The translations under genes were made by a program, and so were the position numbers. Source: CAZFOB01 sp964520325 (lineage in GTDB: Bacteria; Actinomycetota; JAICYB01). Taken from it: 64,000 nucleotides of DNA. The stretch lies in assembly GCA_964520325.1 (NCBI GenBank), contig CAZFOB010000002.1:1-64000 (forward strand), written 5' to 3'. Positions 23,149 to 33,236 of this stretch are shown here, piece by piece (positions within the stretch are counted from its first letter, which is position 1; every line of letters begins with the position of its first letter). The notes below the pieces were generated by a model. That model did not search any database and was not told the origin of the DNA. It was given only the letters and a program-made list of their open reading frames with translations.

Positions 23149-26100
23149 CTACTCGATATCGCCCGGAGGCGAGCCCCCGAGCCCGGCGCCGGTCGACGAC
23201 GGTGTCGTGACCCGTTGATCCCTGCCGCCCGTCGCCGCCAGACCGAAAGCCTGTTCCCACGGACGCCACGCGACGCCGAGCTCCTCGAGCCGGTTGCGTG
23301 CGTTGTTGATCGGATCGGCGTCCGACACGAGGTCGGCGCCGAGCTCCGAGGCGATTGAGGAGACGGCGAGCGACACGAGCGCTTTGTGCAGGTCGTCCTC
23401 CGTGGCCTCCACGATCCGGCGTGCCGAGTCAAGCGCGGCACGCATGTGCTCGTCTTCGCCGAGCTGCGCATGGCCGAACGCACGTCCGAGATGGGCGCGG
23501 ATCTGATCGAGATACGTGCCGCCGACGACGCCGACTTCCTCCCCCGCGGCGATCGCCTCACGGGCCCGGCCGGCGGCTGCGGCCGACAGCGACAGGACGC
23601 ACGCGTAGTTCGCACGCTCGCCGGCGTCCGGGGGATCGGTCTTCCAGACGAGTCCGGCAAGCTCGTATGCTGCATCGGGCGCGCCGGCGACGAAGTGCGT
23701 GAGCGCGCTCATCGCTTGGAGGTCGCTTTCGTCCGCGATCTGGGGATGGTCGTCGAGGATGCGCCGTGCGGAGCCGACGTCACCCACCAACGTGTGAAGG
23801 TGCGCAGCTGTGAGTACGCCGGCCCAACCGCCGGCGAACACGTCGGGCGCGATCGGCATCATCTGAAGGGCGAGCTCGAGACCCTGCTGCGAGCCGTCGC
23901 CTGTCAGCACCGAAGTCCAAGCCAGTCCCATGCCGGAGAACACCAGACCCATGTTGTCGTCGATCTCGGTGAAGAGCCGATGAGCCTGCCGCCCGAGCTC
24001 GTGCGATTGTTTCGTGCGTCCTTGCCACATGCGCACCGACGCGAGCAGATTGAGCATCATCCCGTAGGCCCAGCGATCGCCGCTCTCGCGTGTGATATCG
24101 ATGCCGCCCTCGGCGACGACGGCGGCCTCCGCGAGACGCCCCTTGAAGAGCCAGATGTAGCCGAGCAGTCCGTGCGCCCAGGCGCGACCTCCGAAGTCGC
24201 CGATCTCCTCGAAGACTTCAGCCGAGCTCATCAGGCGCTTCTCGGCAAGATCGTTGTCGCCCCGAGAGAACGCCGCCCACGCCAGGTTCTGCAGCGCCCA
24301 CGCCTCGCCTTTCCTGTCGCCGAGGTCGCGGGAGATCTCGAGGGCCTCGTGGATCGCATCTTCGGCTCCGGCGTTGTCCCCCTGATACATCGAGGTGAAG
24401 CCCCACAAGCGCAGTGCTTCGGCTTCGCCGTGCCGATCGCCGACCTCTTTCCACAGCAGCACGGCTTCCTTCAGTGTCAGCGCGGAGGCTTCGTAGGCCG
24501 CGTCCTTCTGGTCGATCTCTCCTCGAACGGTCAGCGCCTTCGCACGCATCGTCGCGTCACCCGTGGTGTGCGCGATCTCGAGAACCGCATCACTATCGGC
24601 CCGAGCTGCGTCCATCTGCCGCATGCCCGCGCGACCTCGCGCACGTCCAAGGAGGAACCGCGCACGGAGGTCCGGGTGTTCGTCGCCGATCAACTCGAGC
24701 GCATGCTCGAGTATGTGCACAGTGACGCCGATGTTGTCTCTGGACTCCGCACGCGCGGCTGCACGGTCGAGCCAATCGAGGGCCCGCTCGAGGATGTCGG
24801 GCGGGACACCGTCGACGATGCCGACCTCGCGGGCGAGTGCGGCGGCTTGTGCGAAGTGATGAGCGATACGTTCCAGATACTCGTCCTCGCGCTCCGTGCG
24901 TTTCGCGTAGCTCACCAGCCAGTCCGCGATCGCGGAGTGGCGGCGCGCACGGTCGCCTTTGGTAAGGGTTTCGTACGCGACTTCGCGAACGAGCGCCGAT
25001 TTGAACTCGTACTCGCTCTCGTCGTGAGTGACGAAATCGCGATGTGCCAGCCCGGCCAGCCGCGCCCTGCTCTCCTGCTCCCCGCGTGATTCGGCGAGGG
25101 CGACGAGCGCTCCGACGGGACCATTGCGTCCGACCACTGATGCGTCCTCGAGGACGGCTCGATCGGTCCGCTCCAGCGCGTCGATACGCGCGGAGACCAG
25201 ACCCCGCAGTGTCGCGGGAAGCTCGGGTTCGCCGATGCGATGGCCGTCCACCCCGGCGATCCCGCCGGAATCGGAGAATCGACCCGACTCGCCCATCATC
25301 GCCACGAGCTCGTTGATGTAGAGCGGATTACCACCGCTGCGCTCGCAGATGAGGTCGATGAGCTCGGCCGTCGGTTCGGTGCCGAGGAGTTGGCGGACGT
25401 ACTCGGCCGATTCCTTGCGACTGAGTGGATCGAGATTGACCAGGAAGATGTTGTGGCGGCCGGGCTTGGGGGTCCAGCGCTCCTCGAGGTCGGGCCGGGC
25501 TGTGGCGATGAGCACGATCGGCAGGTTGCGGAGCCGGTCGAACATCGCATCGACGAGGTCGAGCACGAGCTGATCGGCCCAGTGGATCTCGGACAAGACG
25601 ATGACGAGAGGGCCCTGGCGGGCGTTCGCGGCGAGTGCGATCTGGATCGATCGCACGACCTCGTCCCGCGCCCTGGCCGGATCGAGATCGGTGAGCGTAC
25701 CCTCGTAGCCCATGAGATAGAGCAAGCCATCGGCAACCCGTGACGCTTCGGCCCCTTCGTCCTGGACGCCGACGATGGATCCGATCGACCGGCGGCATTT
25801 CTCCTCAGCGACGTCGGCCGGGTCTTCCGCGTCGATGCCGCAGGCTTGGCGAAGCGCCTCGGCGATCGGCCACCACGGGTTGGCCTCACCGTAGGGCAGG
25901 CAGCGGCCTTCGAGGACGAGCGCGTCGTGCTGCACCTTGGCGAGCTCGATCGCTTCATCGGCAAGGGCGGTCTTCCCCATGCCGGCGTCCCCGACGAGCA
26001 GCAGGAAGTGCGGGCGGTTGTGGTCGACGGCGGTATTCAGTGCGTGCCAGATGAGGCCGATCTCGGCCTTGCGTCCGACGAGCGGCGTGCGCGCACGTCC

Positions 26101-26757
26101 AGGACGGGCTCCCGGGGGGCCGAGCGTCTCGACGGCCCGCCAGGCGCCGACGGTCGCCTCCCGGCCCTTGAGGGTGAGCGCGCCGAGCTCCTCGTAGCGG
26201 ATGCCGTCCTTGCTCGCGCTGTAGGTGTCGGTGCCCACGACGACCTGACCGGGCTGCGCCGCGGTCTGGAGGCGCTTGGCGATGTTCACGACGTCGCCGA
26301 GCGCAGTGACGTCGCCTCCGGCGCGGAGTGCCCCCACGAGCACCTCACCGGTGTTCACACCGATGCGCATCTGGACGTCGGCTCCGGTCTCTTCGGCGTG
26401 CTCCCGCAGGTTCCGCTGCATCTGCAAAGCCGAGCGCACCGCGCGCTCCGGGTCGTCCTCGTGGGTCACCGGAGCCCCGAAGACCGCCATGATCTCGTCG
26501 CCGACGATCTTGTCGACGCGTCCGCCGTGCGAGCTGATATCTGACGCCAGGCGCTCGAAGCACCGGTCGAGCAGGTTCTTCACGTGCTCCGGGTCGCGGT
26601 CCTCCGAGAGTGGCGTGAACCCGACGACGTCGGCGAACAGGACGGTGACGATCCGGCGCTCGTCGGTACGTGGGACGCTTGCGGCGCCACAGGACGAACA
26701 GAACCTCGCGCCGACCGGCAAGGCGGCGCCGCATGACGGACAGGGCGCTTCACTCAC
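23149..26757 (-). CDS. Zinc-ribbon, class III nucleotidyl cyclase, AAA ATPase and TPR sensor protein
   Basis: This 1202-residue protein has a zinc ribbon (C6, C9, C20, C23) and a class III cyclase domain (35-205; metal residues D43 in FADVVGFT and D87 in VGDEIMAVF; K83). An AAA/STAND ATPase follows (Walker A GDAGMGKT at 256-263), then a long TPR-like helical region (about 650-1150). The transition-state segment reads NIAKR (158-162) where active cyclases usually have NLAAR, so N and R are kept. Such proteins are widespread in actinobacteria as signal-integrating ATPases. The trigger and product (probably cAMP) are inferred. It starts at GTG. Confidence 0.9.
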   Translation of the reverse strand: MSEAPCPSCGAALPVGARFCSSCGAASVPRTDERRIVTVLFADVVGFTPLSEDRDPEHVKNLLDRCFERLASDISSHGGRVDKIVGDEIMAVFGAPVTHEDDPERAVRSALQMQRNLREHAEETGADVQMRIGVNTGEVLVGALRAGGDVTALGDVVNIAKRLQTAAQPGQVVVGTDTYSASKDGIRYEELGALTLKGREATVGAWRAVETLGPPGARPGRARTPLVGRKAEIGLIWHALNTAVDHNRPHFLLLVGDAGMGKTALADEAIELAKVQHDALVLEGRCLPYGEANPWWPIAEALRQACGIDAEDPADVAEEKCRRSIGSIVGVQDEGAEASRVADGLLYLMGYEGTLTDLDPARARDEVVRSIQIALAANARQGPLVIVLSEIHWADQLVLDLVDAMFDRLRNLPIVLIATARPDLEERWTPKPGRHNIFLVNLDPLSRKESAEYVRQLLGTEPTAELIDLICERSGGNPLYINELVAMMGESGRFSDSGGIAGVDGHRIGEPELPATLRGLVSARIDALERTDRAVLEDASVVGRNGPVGALVALAESRGEQESRARLAGLAHRDFVTHDESEYEFKSALVREVAYETLTKGDRARRHSAIADWLVSYAKRTEREDEYLERIAHHFAQAAALAREVGIVDGVPPDILERALDWLDRAAARAESRDNIGVTVHILEHALELIGDEHPDLRARFLLGRARGRAGMRQMDAARADSDAVLEIAHTTGDATMRAKALTVRGEIDQKDAAYEASALTLKEAVLLWKEVGDRHGEAEALRLWGFTSMYQGDNAGAEDAIHEALEISRDLGDRKGEAWALQNLAWAAFSRGDNDLAEKRLMSSAEVFEEIGDFGGRAWAHGLLGYIWLFKGRLAEAAVVAEGGIDITRESGDRWAYGMMLNLLASVRMWQGRTKQSHELGRQAHRLFTEIDDNMGLVFSGMGLAWTSVLTGDGSQQGLELALQMMPIAPDVFAGGWAGVLTAAHLHTLVGDVGSARRILDDHPQIADESDLQAMSALTHFVAGAPDAAYELAGLVWKTDPPDAGERANYACVLSLSAAAAGRAREAIAAGEEVGVVGGTYLDQIRAHLGRAFGHAQLGEDEHMRAALDSARRIVEATEDDLHKALVSLAVSSIASELGADLVSDADPINNARNRLEELGVAWRPWEQAFGLAATGGRDQRVTTPSSTGAGLGGSPPGDIE

Positions 26758-26807
26758 GTTCCAACTCTACCGGTCGGGGGTCTGCTCCCCCGTCGGGCCC
26801 GTGCCAC

Positions 26808-27746
26808 TCATCGGAGCTCAAGGTAGCCGGATCTGATCTTCCACGAAAGGCCCGCACGGATGTGACTGACGATCGCCCGTTCGAGCGTCGTTCTTTGCGG
26901 GAGCTCATCGATGTGCGTGTTTTTGCGCTTGAAGACGAACTGGATGACATCCGCGTTGCCCTCATGCCACTTCGGTGAGAGGTGGTAGCGCCGCTGGAAG
27001 CGAACGATATTCGAGTCCTCGGGCAGGTACTGTGCCAGCGCATGATCGAGAAGCCACGAATCGCACGTGGTCACGGTGCACGCGATCCCGAAGTGATCCT
27101 CGAAGAACAACGCTGCGCGCTCGAAGGATTCATCACACGCCACGGGCGACAGGGGCCCGGGCGCCTCGGGGATGTGCGTACCGAGCACAGTCGTCCCTCG
27201 TTCGAGATGCGGAACCGAATCGTCCACCGAGCCCAAGTTGAACTGCAATCGTCCGAGCGCGTACAGGACGCCGCGGAAGTGCGCAGAGAACCAATCCGGC
27301 GCGTGTAGTCCGCCGATGCCGTGGACCGCCCGGTGGCGCGCCACCTTCTCCCCCACGTCGGCGAGCGTCGCCCACGAGATGTCGTCGGGGATGCCGCGCT
27401 CGGCGTGATAGCGGCGCACGTCTGGGAGCGCAGCCAGCACGACCCACAGATAGAAGTACCGGCCCACGGCACCGTACGCGTCGGGCAACGCCGGCCACGG
27501 CGTCGGCCAGTCGAACTCGCCGAGATGATTCGTCAGGCGCGCGCGGCATCGCGTGAGCAGCCAGAGGAGTTCCTGCTGCTCGGGTCGTGCCGCGAGCGCC
27601 TCGGCGATGTCGGCGTCCGGAACCCGCATCTGTGCAAGCTGCGACGCGGCGACGCTCGGCTCCGGAAGTCGCACGTCCTCGGCGTCCTGCGTCTCCATCT
27701 CGTCGAGGAAGGCGGCGGCGTCTTTCAAACCGAGTCGCTCCCGCAC
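26808..27746 (-). CDS. Acyltransferase-domain protein (N-acyltransferase N-terminal/GNAT-like C-terminal)
   Basis: This 312-residue protein is of the type annotated in actinobacteria as acyltransferase with a GNAT-like C-terminal half. The N-terminal half is helical (LLWLLTRCRARLTNHLGEFDWP). The C-terminal half has SPVACDESFERAALFFEDHFG and VIQFVFKRKNTHIDELPQRTTLERAIVSHIRAG, which fits an acetyl-CoA-type fold. GTG 27746 lies 5 bases before the stop of the lipid-kinase gene, so the pair is coupled. Substrate is unknown. Confidence 0.65.
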   Translation of the reverse strand: MRERLGLKDAAAFLDEMETQDAEDVRLPEPSVAASQLAQMRVPDADIAEALAARPEQQELLWLLTRCRARLTNHLGEFDWPTPWPALPDAYGAVGRYFYLWVVLAALPDVRRYHAERGIPDDISWATLADVGEKVARHRAVHGIGGLHAPDWFSAHFRGVLYALGRLQFNLGSVDDSVPHLERGTTVLGTHIPEAPGPLSPVACDESFERAALFFEDHFGIACTVTTCDSWLLDHALAQYLPEDSNIVRFQRRYHLSPKWHEGNADVIQFVFKRKNTHIDELPQRTTLERAIVSHIRAGLSWKIRSGYLELR

Positions 27747-27750
27747 GGCG

Positions 27751-28635
27751 TCAGGCCTTGAGGCGGAGCGCGCCCGGGAGGATCGAAAAGGTTGCGGGTG
27801 TGTGACCGAGCACCTCTCCGTCGGCTTCGATGAGGCCGAGTGGGTCGCACTCGATCGTGACGACCGCCGCCCGGGCCTCACGGATCATCGGATGCGGGAC
27901 GTGCGTTCCGTTGTACACCTTGGGCAGCCCGCGGACGTAGTCCATCTTGCTTCCGGTCTGCACCTGAACGTCGAAGAACCCGTCGGACGGGTCGGCCTTG
28001 GGCGCCACGCGCATCCCGCCGCCGAAGACGCGTCCGATCGCGATGACCAGGTTGGTCATGGGTCCCTCGTAGGTGGTCTCGTCCATGCGCACCGTCGCCG
28101 CCCGTCGCTTGAACCGCGGAAGGGTCATGCAGAACGCGATCCCGTACACGGCCGGACCGAGGAAGCGTGGGAGTCGCACAGCTCGCGCAACCGTCTCCGG
28201 GCCGATGCCGACCTCGGCGATGTTGGCGAAGAAGCGACGTCCCTCTGCGAAGACGATCTCTCCGGCATCAACCGTGACCGGTGGCTTCTCGGCTGCCAGG
28301 ACGCCGATCGCCTTGTCGAGCTCCTGCGGGATATCGAACGTCCTGACGTAGTCGCATCCCGAACCCAGCGGCAGGAGGCCGAGGGTGGGCATCGGCAGGG
28401 TGGCTTGCGCCCGCATGAGTCCGTTCACGACCTCGTGCACCGTGCCGTCTCCCCCGGCGGCGATGATCATGTCGACCCCGCTCTTGCGCGCCGAGAACGC
28501 GATCTCGGTCGCGTGTCCGGTCCGGATGGTCTCGGCGACGTCCACGTCGAGGCCGCGCGCGTTGATCTTGCGTTGCAGGCCGCCGACATCCACGCCGCGT
28601 CCGGCCTTCGGATTGACGATGAGGAGCGAGCTCAT
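27751..28635 (-). CDS. Diacylglycerol kinase-family lipid kinase
   Basis: This 294-residue protein starts MSSLLIVNPKAGRG, with the family signature AAGGDGTVHEVVNGL at about 58-72 and the LGLLPLGSGCDYVRTF loop that binds nucleotide. It phosphorylates diacylglycerol or a related lipid at the membrane face. It follows helY by 20 bases and precedes the acyltransferase gene, suggesting a small lipid-linked operon at the end of the helY transcript. Confidence 0.9.
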   Translation of the reverse strand: MSSLLIVNPKAGRGVDVGGLQRKINARGLDVDVAETIRTGHATEIAFSARKSGVDMIIAAGGDGTVHEVVNGLMRAQATLPMPTLGLLPLGSGCDYVRTFDIPQELDKAIGVLAAEKPPVTVDAGEIVFAEGRRFFANIAEVGIGPETVARAVRLPRFLGPAVYGIAFCMTLPRFKRRAATVRMDETTYEGPMTNLVIAIGRVFGGGMRVAPKADPSDGFFDVQVQTGSKMDYVRGLPKVYNGTHVPHPMIREARAAVVTIECDPLGLIEADGEVLGHTPATFSILPGALRLKA

Positions 28636-28655
28636 GGGTGGCGCACTGAAGAACC

Positions 28656-31325
28656 TTAGACGACGGACGAATACGCGACCACGCCGCGCTGAACACGGTC
28701 GACGGTCTGGCTGAGCGCGTCGGCGAGGTCGCCCTTGGCGACGATCTGGCGGAGTTGCTGCAGGAGGTCGATGACCTGCTTCGCTGATCTGACGAAGTCT
28801 CCTGCTGACGACTGGCGGTGCTCGAGGACGTCCTCGAGACTCGCTCCGGTCGACCATTCGTAGATCTGGGCCATGAAGCCGGCGTCGGGTTGCTTGAGGA
28901 GCTCGACTTCGTTGCTCGCCTCGGCACGATGCAGAGACAGGTACAGGTCCTGAAGCCGCCGTTCGTAGCGGACGAGTTCCGGTGTCGGCGGCCCCTCGGC
29001 TTCTTCGCGCCGGCGTGCCTCGTAGACGAACAGCGATGCGACGGCGGCGAGTTCGTCGGGACTCAGTCCGTGGAGCCACCCCCGGGAAAGTGCTTCGACC
29101 ACCAGCAGGTCCGACTCGTTGTACACGCGCGTGAGGAGCTCGCCCTTCTCGGTGAGGTTCCATTCGTCCACGTAACCAAGGGCGCCGAGGACCTTGAGCA
29201 CACGGTCGAAGGTGCGGGCGATCGTGTTCTTCCGCCGGCGCACCTGCTTCCTGAGCCGGCCGGCCTCGGCTTCGACCTCGGAGGCCTTCGCCGCGAGCTT
29301 CAGGTGCTCGCTCAGATCAGGACAGCTATGGACGGGATGCGACTCATAGCTCTGGACGAGCTTCCGGACGTCCGAATGCTTCCGACTCTGCGGACGCTTG
29401 GCGTCGACGGTTTCGAGCTCGCGCGAGATGCTCTTCCGGGCCTTGGGAGATCTCCAGGACTGTCCGCGCAAGGTCAGCGTGGCGACGGCTTCGGGAGGCT
29501 CGCGGAAATCGCGGGGTCCGAGCCGGCGCAGTTTGCGGTCGACGGTCATCGCGGTGATGCGCGGTGTCCCGCCCTGACTCGTTCTCGCAAGTTCGAGGAT
29601 GACGGCGCGTCCGAGCCGGTCCGCCATGACGACGTCGCCCACGCCGAGCTTCGCAAGTGCATCCTGCACTTCCTGGGATCCGCGTTTGTCTTGCAGGCCA
29701 TCTGCAGCTTGCTCGCGCAGATGCCAATACTCCATAACGTCGCCGTGCTCGCAACGCATCAACTTCCCGAGCTCGTCTGCCTCGCGTGCCGTGCGCTCGA
29801 GGTCACGTTCCCACGTCACGACATCGCGATCCGTGACGAACTGCGCGAACGAAGAGTTGAGTAGATGCGCAGCGGTCTCGTGGTCGTAGTTGCGGACGAG
29901 GTTGACAGCCATGTTGTACGACGGACGGAACGACGACCGCAGTGGGTAGGAACGCTGGGTGGCGAGCTCCGCGACTTTGTCCACCTTCACCCACGGACTG
30001 AAGAGCGTGATGCCGAACCCGAGATCGTCCATCCCGCGACGACCGGCTCGGCCCGTGAGCTGGGTGTAGTCCATCGGTGTGAGGAGCTCGTGCTTCTCGC
30101 CCGTGAACTTCGAGAGCCGCTCTATCACGACACTGCGCGCGGGCATGTTGATCCCGAGCGAGAGCGTCTCGGTGGCGAAGACGACCTTCGCCAGGCCCAT
30201 CGCGAACAGCTCCTCCACGGTCTCCTTGAAGATCGGAAGGATGCCCGCGTGGTGTGCGGCGATGCCCCGTTCGAGGCCGTTCAGAAACGCCCCGTACCGG
30301 AGTGCGCGCAGGTCTTCCTTGTCGAGATTGGTTGTTCGCAGCTCAACGAATTCCCTGATTCGCTCGGCCTCGTCCGCTGTCGTGAGGTTCATGTCGGCCC
30401 GCCCGCACGCGTCGACCGCATCGTCGCACCCGGCCCTGGAAAAGATGAAGACGATCGCCGGGAGCATCTTGTTGCGCTCCAGCGCCTCGACGACTTCGAT
30501 GCGCGATGGGGTGTATGTCTCGTTGCTTCCGGGCTGTCGGGGCCTTTCCCCTTGGCCCCCGTGGCCCGGTGCACCACGTCGTCCGCCGCGGGAGCCGGGA
30601 CGCCCAGTTGGGACGCGTCCGTACCTGGAGGCGGCGGCCGTCCCCTGGGTCCACAGACGGTTGAGTTCAGGATCGAGCCTGCCTCGATCGTCCAGCAGAG
30701 GCTTGAGGTCGTGGCCGATCATCACGAGATTCCGGAGTTCCACCGGACGTCGCGGTTCGACGATCACGCGGGTCCGGCCGCGCAGCGTCCGCAGCCAGTC
30801 GCCGAACTCCTCAACGTTCGAAACTGTCGCGGAAAGGCTGACGACCCGGACCTCCGGCGGCAGGTGGATCAGCACTTCTTCCCAGACCGCTCCGCGGTAG
30901 CGGTCTTGGAGGTAGTGCACCTCGTCCATCACCACGAACTGCAGGCCCCGCAGCGTCGAAGAGCTCTCGTAGAGCATGTTGCGGAGAACCTCGGTCGTCA
31001 TGACCACGATCGGCGCCTCACCGTTGATCGAGTTGTCGCCGGTGAGCAGCCCGACGTTGCGTGCGCCGTGAGCAGCGATGAGATCGCCGAACTTCTGATT
31101 CGACAGCGCCTTCAGCGGCGTGGTGTAGAAGCATTTCGTGCCGGCTTCGAGTGCGAGCCAGCATGCGAACTCCGCGACAACCGTCTTACCCGAACCGGTT
31201 GGCGCAGCAACGAGCACAGACTCACCGTCATCGACGGCAGCGATGGCCTCGTTCTGGAAATCATCGAGCGGGAACGGAAGTCCGATCGAGAAGTCATGGG
31301 GGCGAGATGTGAGGGCTTCTGTCAC
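28656..31325 (-). CDS. helY: DExH-box RNA helicase HelY (Ski2/Mtr4-like)
   Basis: This 889-residue Ski2-like helicase has motif I APTGSGKT (about 40-47), DEVH as motif II (VVMDEVHYL), SLSATVSN as motif III and QLTGRAGRRG as motif VI. A C-terminal winged-helix and helical domain follows. An Arg/Gly-rich insert (about 227-270) precedes the second RecA domain. In actinobacteria helY lies next to tatC/tatA and pafBC; the same neighbours are found here, with several genes inserted. It probably unwinds structured RNA. The first codon is GTG with GGGAGG directly upstream. Confidence 0.93.
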   Translation of the reverse strand: MTEALTSRPHDFSIGLPFPLDDFQNEAIAAVDDGESVLVAAPTGSGKTVVAEFACWLALEAGTKCFYTTPLKALSNQKFGDLIAAHGARNVGLLTGDNSINGEAPIVVMTTEVLRNMLYESSSTLRGLQFVVMDEVHYLQDRYRGAVWEEVLIHLPPEVRVVSLSATVSNVEEFGDWLRTLRGRTRVIVEPRRPVELRNLVMIGHDLKPLLDDRGRLDPELNRLWTQGTAAASRYGRVPTGRPGSRGGRRGAPGHGGQGERPRQPGSNETYTPSRIEVVEALERNKMLPAIVFIFSRAGCDDAVDACGRADMNLTTADEAERIREFVELRTTNLDKEDLRALRYGAFLNGLERGIAAHHAGILPIFKETVEELFAMGLAKVVFATETLSLGINMPARSVVIERLSKFTGEKHELLTPMDYTQLTGRAGRRGMDDLGFGITLFSPWVKVDKVAELATQRSYPLRSSFRPSYNMAVNLVRNYDHETAAHLLNSSFAQFVTDRDVVTWERDLERTAREADELGKLMRCEHGDVMEYWHLREQAADGLQDKRGSQEVQDALAKLGVGDVVMADRLGRAVILELARTSQGGTPRITAMTVDRKLRRLGPRDFREPPEAVATLTLRGQSWRSPKARKSISRELETVDAKRPQSRKHSDVRKLVQSYESHPVHSCPDLSEHLKLAAKASEVEAEAGRLRKQVRRRKNTIARTFDRVLKVLGALGYVDEWNLTEKGELLTRVYNESDLLVVEALSRGWLHGLSPDELAAVASLFVYEARRREEAEGPPTPELVRYERRLQDLYLSLHRAEASNEVELLKQPDAGFMAQIYEWSTGASLEDVLEHRQSSAGDFVRSAKQVIDLLQQLRQIVAKGDLADALSQTVDRVQRGVVAYSSVV

Positions 31326-31422
31326 CCTCCCGAGTCTACGGAGGGCGCGTGTCTTCTACGCAGGACGTCATCCTGCTTCGGCTTGACGGAAGCGCGGCTA
31401 TGACAGCTCGGCCGGTCGGGGC

Positions 31423-32004
31423 TCACGCAGGCTCAACGACGAGCGTCCTACGCAATACGACCTGGCTCTTTTCGTCATCGGTACAGCGAGGACTGAGTAT
31501 GACCACGACGTCATAAGAGCCAGGCTCCTCGTATGTGCCGGAATACACCCACCTACGCTCGAAAGACTTCATCTGACTCGCGGTGCGCAGACGAGAACAA
31601 TGGGCCATGCCGTTGGACTCGGCATCTATCCCCTCGACGGTCAGGCTGTAGTTGAGGGCATCTCCCGTCTCCCCGGAGGTTTCAGAACCACTCTTGAAGG
31701 CGGCCGTGATATCAGCGCTGACGAGATCTCCCACGCGGGGGTTCCCCGGAACGACTACGACCGTGGCAGCGATCCGCCCATCCTTCTGCGTCCACTTCAC
31801 GGGAGGGCCCAGCGTTCGCTGGGGAGAACTGGTGGCGCGTACGGGAGATTCGGCGGGGCGCATCGTTTCCGCCGCGGGAGAAGGACTCGATTCGGGCGAA
31901 GCATCTGCGCCCAAACGCTGCGCCGGGGCCTGCCCACACGCCGTTGCGATCGCCGCAACGGCAAGTACGCCACCCCACATCCGAACTCGCGATCCTCTTC
32001 TCAT
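31423..32004 (-). CDS. Putative lipoprotein
   Basis: This 193-residue protein has a signal sequence ending in the lipobox VAAIATACG, followed by a Ser/Pro-rich linker (SPESSPSPAAETMRPAES). A beta-rich domain of about 110 residues has a possible disulphide (Cys in AHCSRL and SPRCTDDEK). ATG 32004 has GGGAGA at a suitable distance and a normal n-region; an ATG at 32046 is also possible. The function is unknown. It sits between helY and the divergent serine hydrolase. Confidence 0.6.
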   Translation of the reverse strand: MRRGSRVRMWGGVLAVAAIATACGQAPAQRLGADASPESSPSPAAETMRPAESPVRATSSPQRTLGPPVKWTQKDGRIAATVVVVPGNPRVGDLVSADITAAFKSGSETSGETGDALNYSLTVEGIDAESNGMAHCSRLRTASQMKSFERRWVYSGTYEEPGSYDVVVILSPRCTDDEKSQVVLRRTLVVEPA

Positions 32005-32158
32005 GTTGCGTCTCCCGGTTCTTGCCACCGCTGATTCAACGCCCATTGTCACCTCACGGTTCGGTTCCGTCGGAGCCGCTAGAGCAGGCATGGCGCCGGG
32101 CAAGCGACCGTCTGGTCGAGCGACACGTAATAGATGATCTCGTGGCATCCTCGTACTC

Positions 32159-33235
32159 GTGACGGGACGCGGGGTCCTTCGTGAGATGCTTGAGGATCTG
32201 AGCGCGAGAGCGCGCCGCGAGATCGACGACGGGTTGCTTCCCGCATGTCAGATCGCCGTGGCGAAGGACGGCGAGATCGTCTGCTTCGAGACCTACGGTG
32301 AAGCCACCAACCAGACGCGGTTCGCGATCTTCTCCGAGACAAAGGCGTTCATCTGCAGTCTGATCTGGATGCTGCTCGGTGAGGGGAAGGTTGCACTCGA
32401 AGACCGCATCGCCGATCTCGTACCGAACTTCGGTGCCAACGGCAAGGACAACGTGACCCTCGAGCATGTCCTTACGCACAGCGCCGGCTTCCCGCAGGCA
32501 TTCCTCAACCCCTACAAATGGACGGACGTCGATTGGCGCCGCGCGGAGTTCGCATCGTGGCCTCTGGACTGGGAGCCGGGGACGCGGTTCGAGTACCACG
32601 CGCTCTCCGGTCACTGGGTGCTCGCCGACATCATCGAGACGCACGGCGGCAAGCATTTCACCCATGCGCTGCGCGAACGTGTGCTCGATCCGTTGGGGCT
32701 CCGCGCGTTCATCCTCGGCGGGGACCAAGCGATGGAGCCGATCGCTCCCCTCGCGATCGTCGGCGAAGCGCGGCCCGAGTTGCCGCCGCCGATGCACGGC
32801 CAGTTGCTCGCCCTGGCCGACCCGTCGATCCGAGCGACGGGCATCCCCGCTGGTGGCGGCGTATCGACGGCCGCCGACGTGGCGATGTTCTACCAGGCGT
32901 TGTTGCGTAACCCTGGTGAGATGTGGGACCCAACGGTCCTCGCCGATGCGACGAGCCGCGTCCGCAATGCGCACCCGGACGTCCAGCGTGGGTTCCCGAT
33001 GAACTACGGCCTTGGCGTGCGCATCGCCGGAGATGACGGGCACGGAGCCGCCCGCGGACTCGCGAACGGTCCCAGGGTGTTCGGACACGACGGCGCCGGA
33101 GGACAGGTCGCATGGGCAGACCCGGACACGGGTTTGTCGTTCTGCTACCTGACGAACGGACTCGACGACGATCTGTTGCGCCAGGGCCGCCGCTTCGCCG
33201 GCGTCTCGAACCGCGCGTTGAACTGTGGCAGCTAA
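32159..33235 (+). CDS. Beta-lactamase-fold serine hydrolase (class C-like)
   Basis: This 358-residue protein has the catalytic S59-E-T-K62 motif (FAIFSETKAF), a YxN-like segment FEYHALSGHW, and the C-terminal GHDGAGGQ that replaces KTG. There is no signal peptide, which argues for an intracellular esterase, amidase or peptidase rather than an antibiotic-resistance beta-lactamase. GTG 32159 is used; ATG 32186 is an alternative. It is the only + strand gene between helY and tatC. Confidence 0.85.
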   Translation: MTGRGVLREMLEDLSARARREIDDGLLPACQIAVAKDGEIVCFETYGEATNQTRFAIFSETKAFICSLIWMLLGEGKVALEDRIADLVPNFGANGKDNVTLEHVLTHSAGFPQAFLNPYKWTDVDWRRAEFASWPLDWEPGTRFEYHALSGHWVLADIIETHGGKHFTHALRERVLDPLGLRAFILGGDQAMEPIAPLAIVGEARPELPPPMHGQLLALADPSIRATGIPAGGGVSTAADVAMFYQALLRNPGEMWDPTVLADATSRVRNAHPDVQRGFPMNYGLGVRIAGDDGHGAARGLANGPRVFGHDGAGGQVAWADPDTGLSFCYLTNGLDDDLLRQGRRFAGVSNRALNCGS

Positions 33236-33236
33236 A

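Noticed and set aside
29865..31403. 512-codon plus-strand frame over helY
   Set aside because: Antisense to a clear helicase; translation has no recognisable domain.
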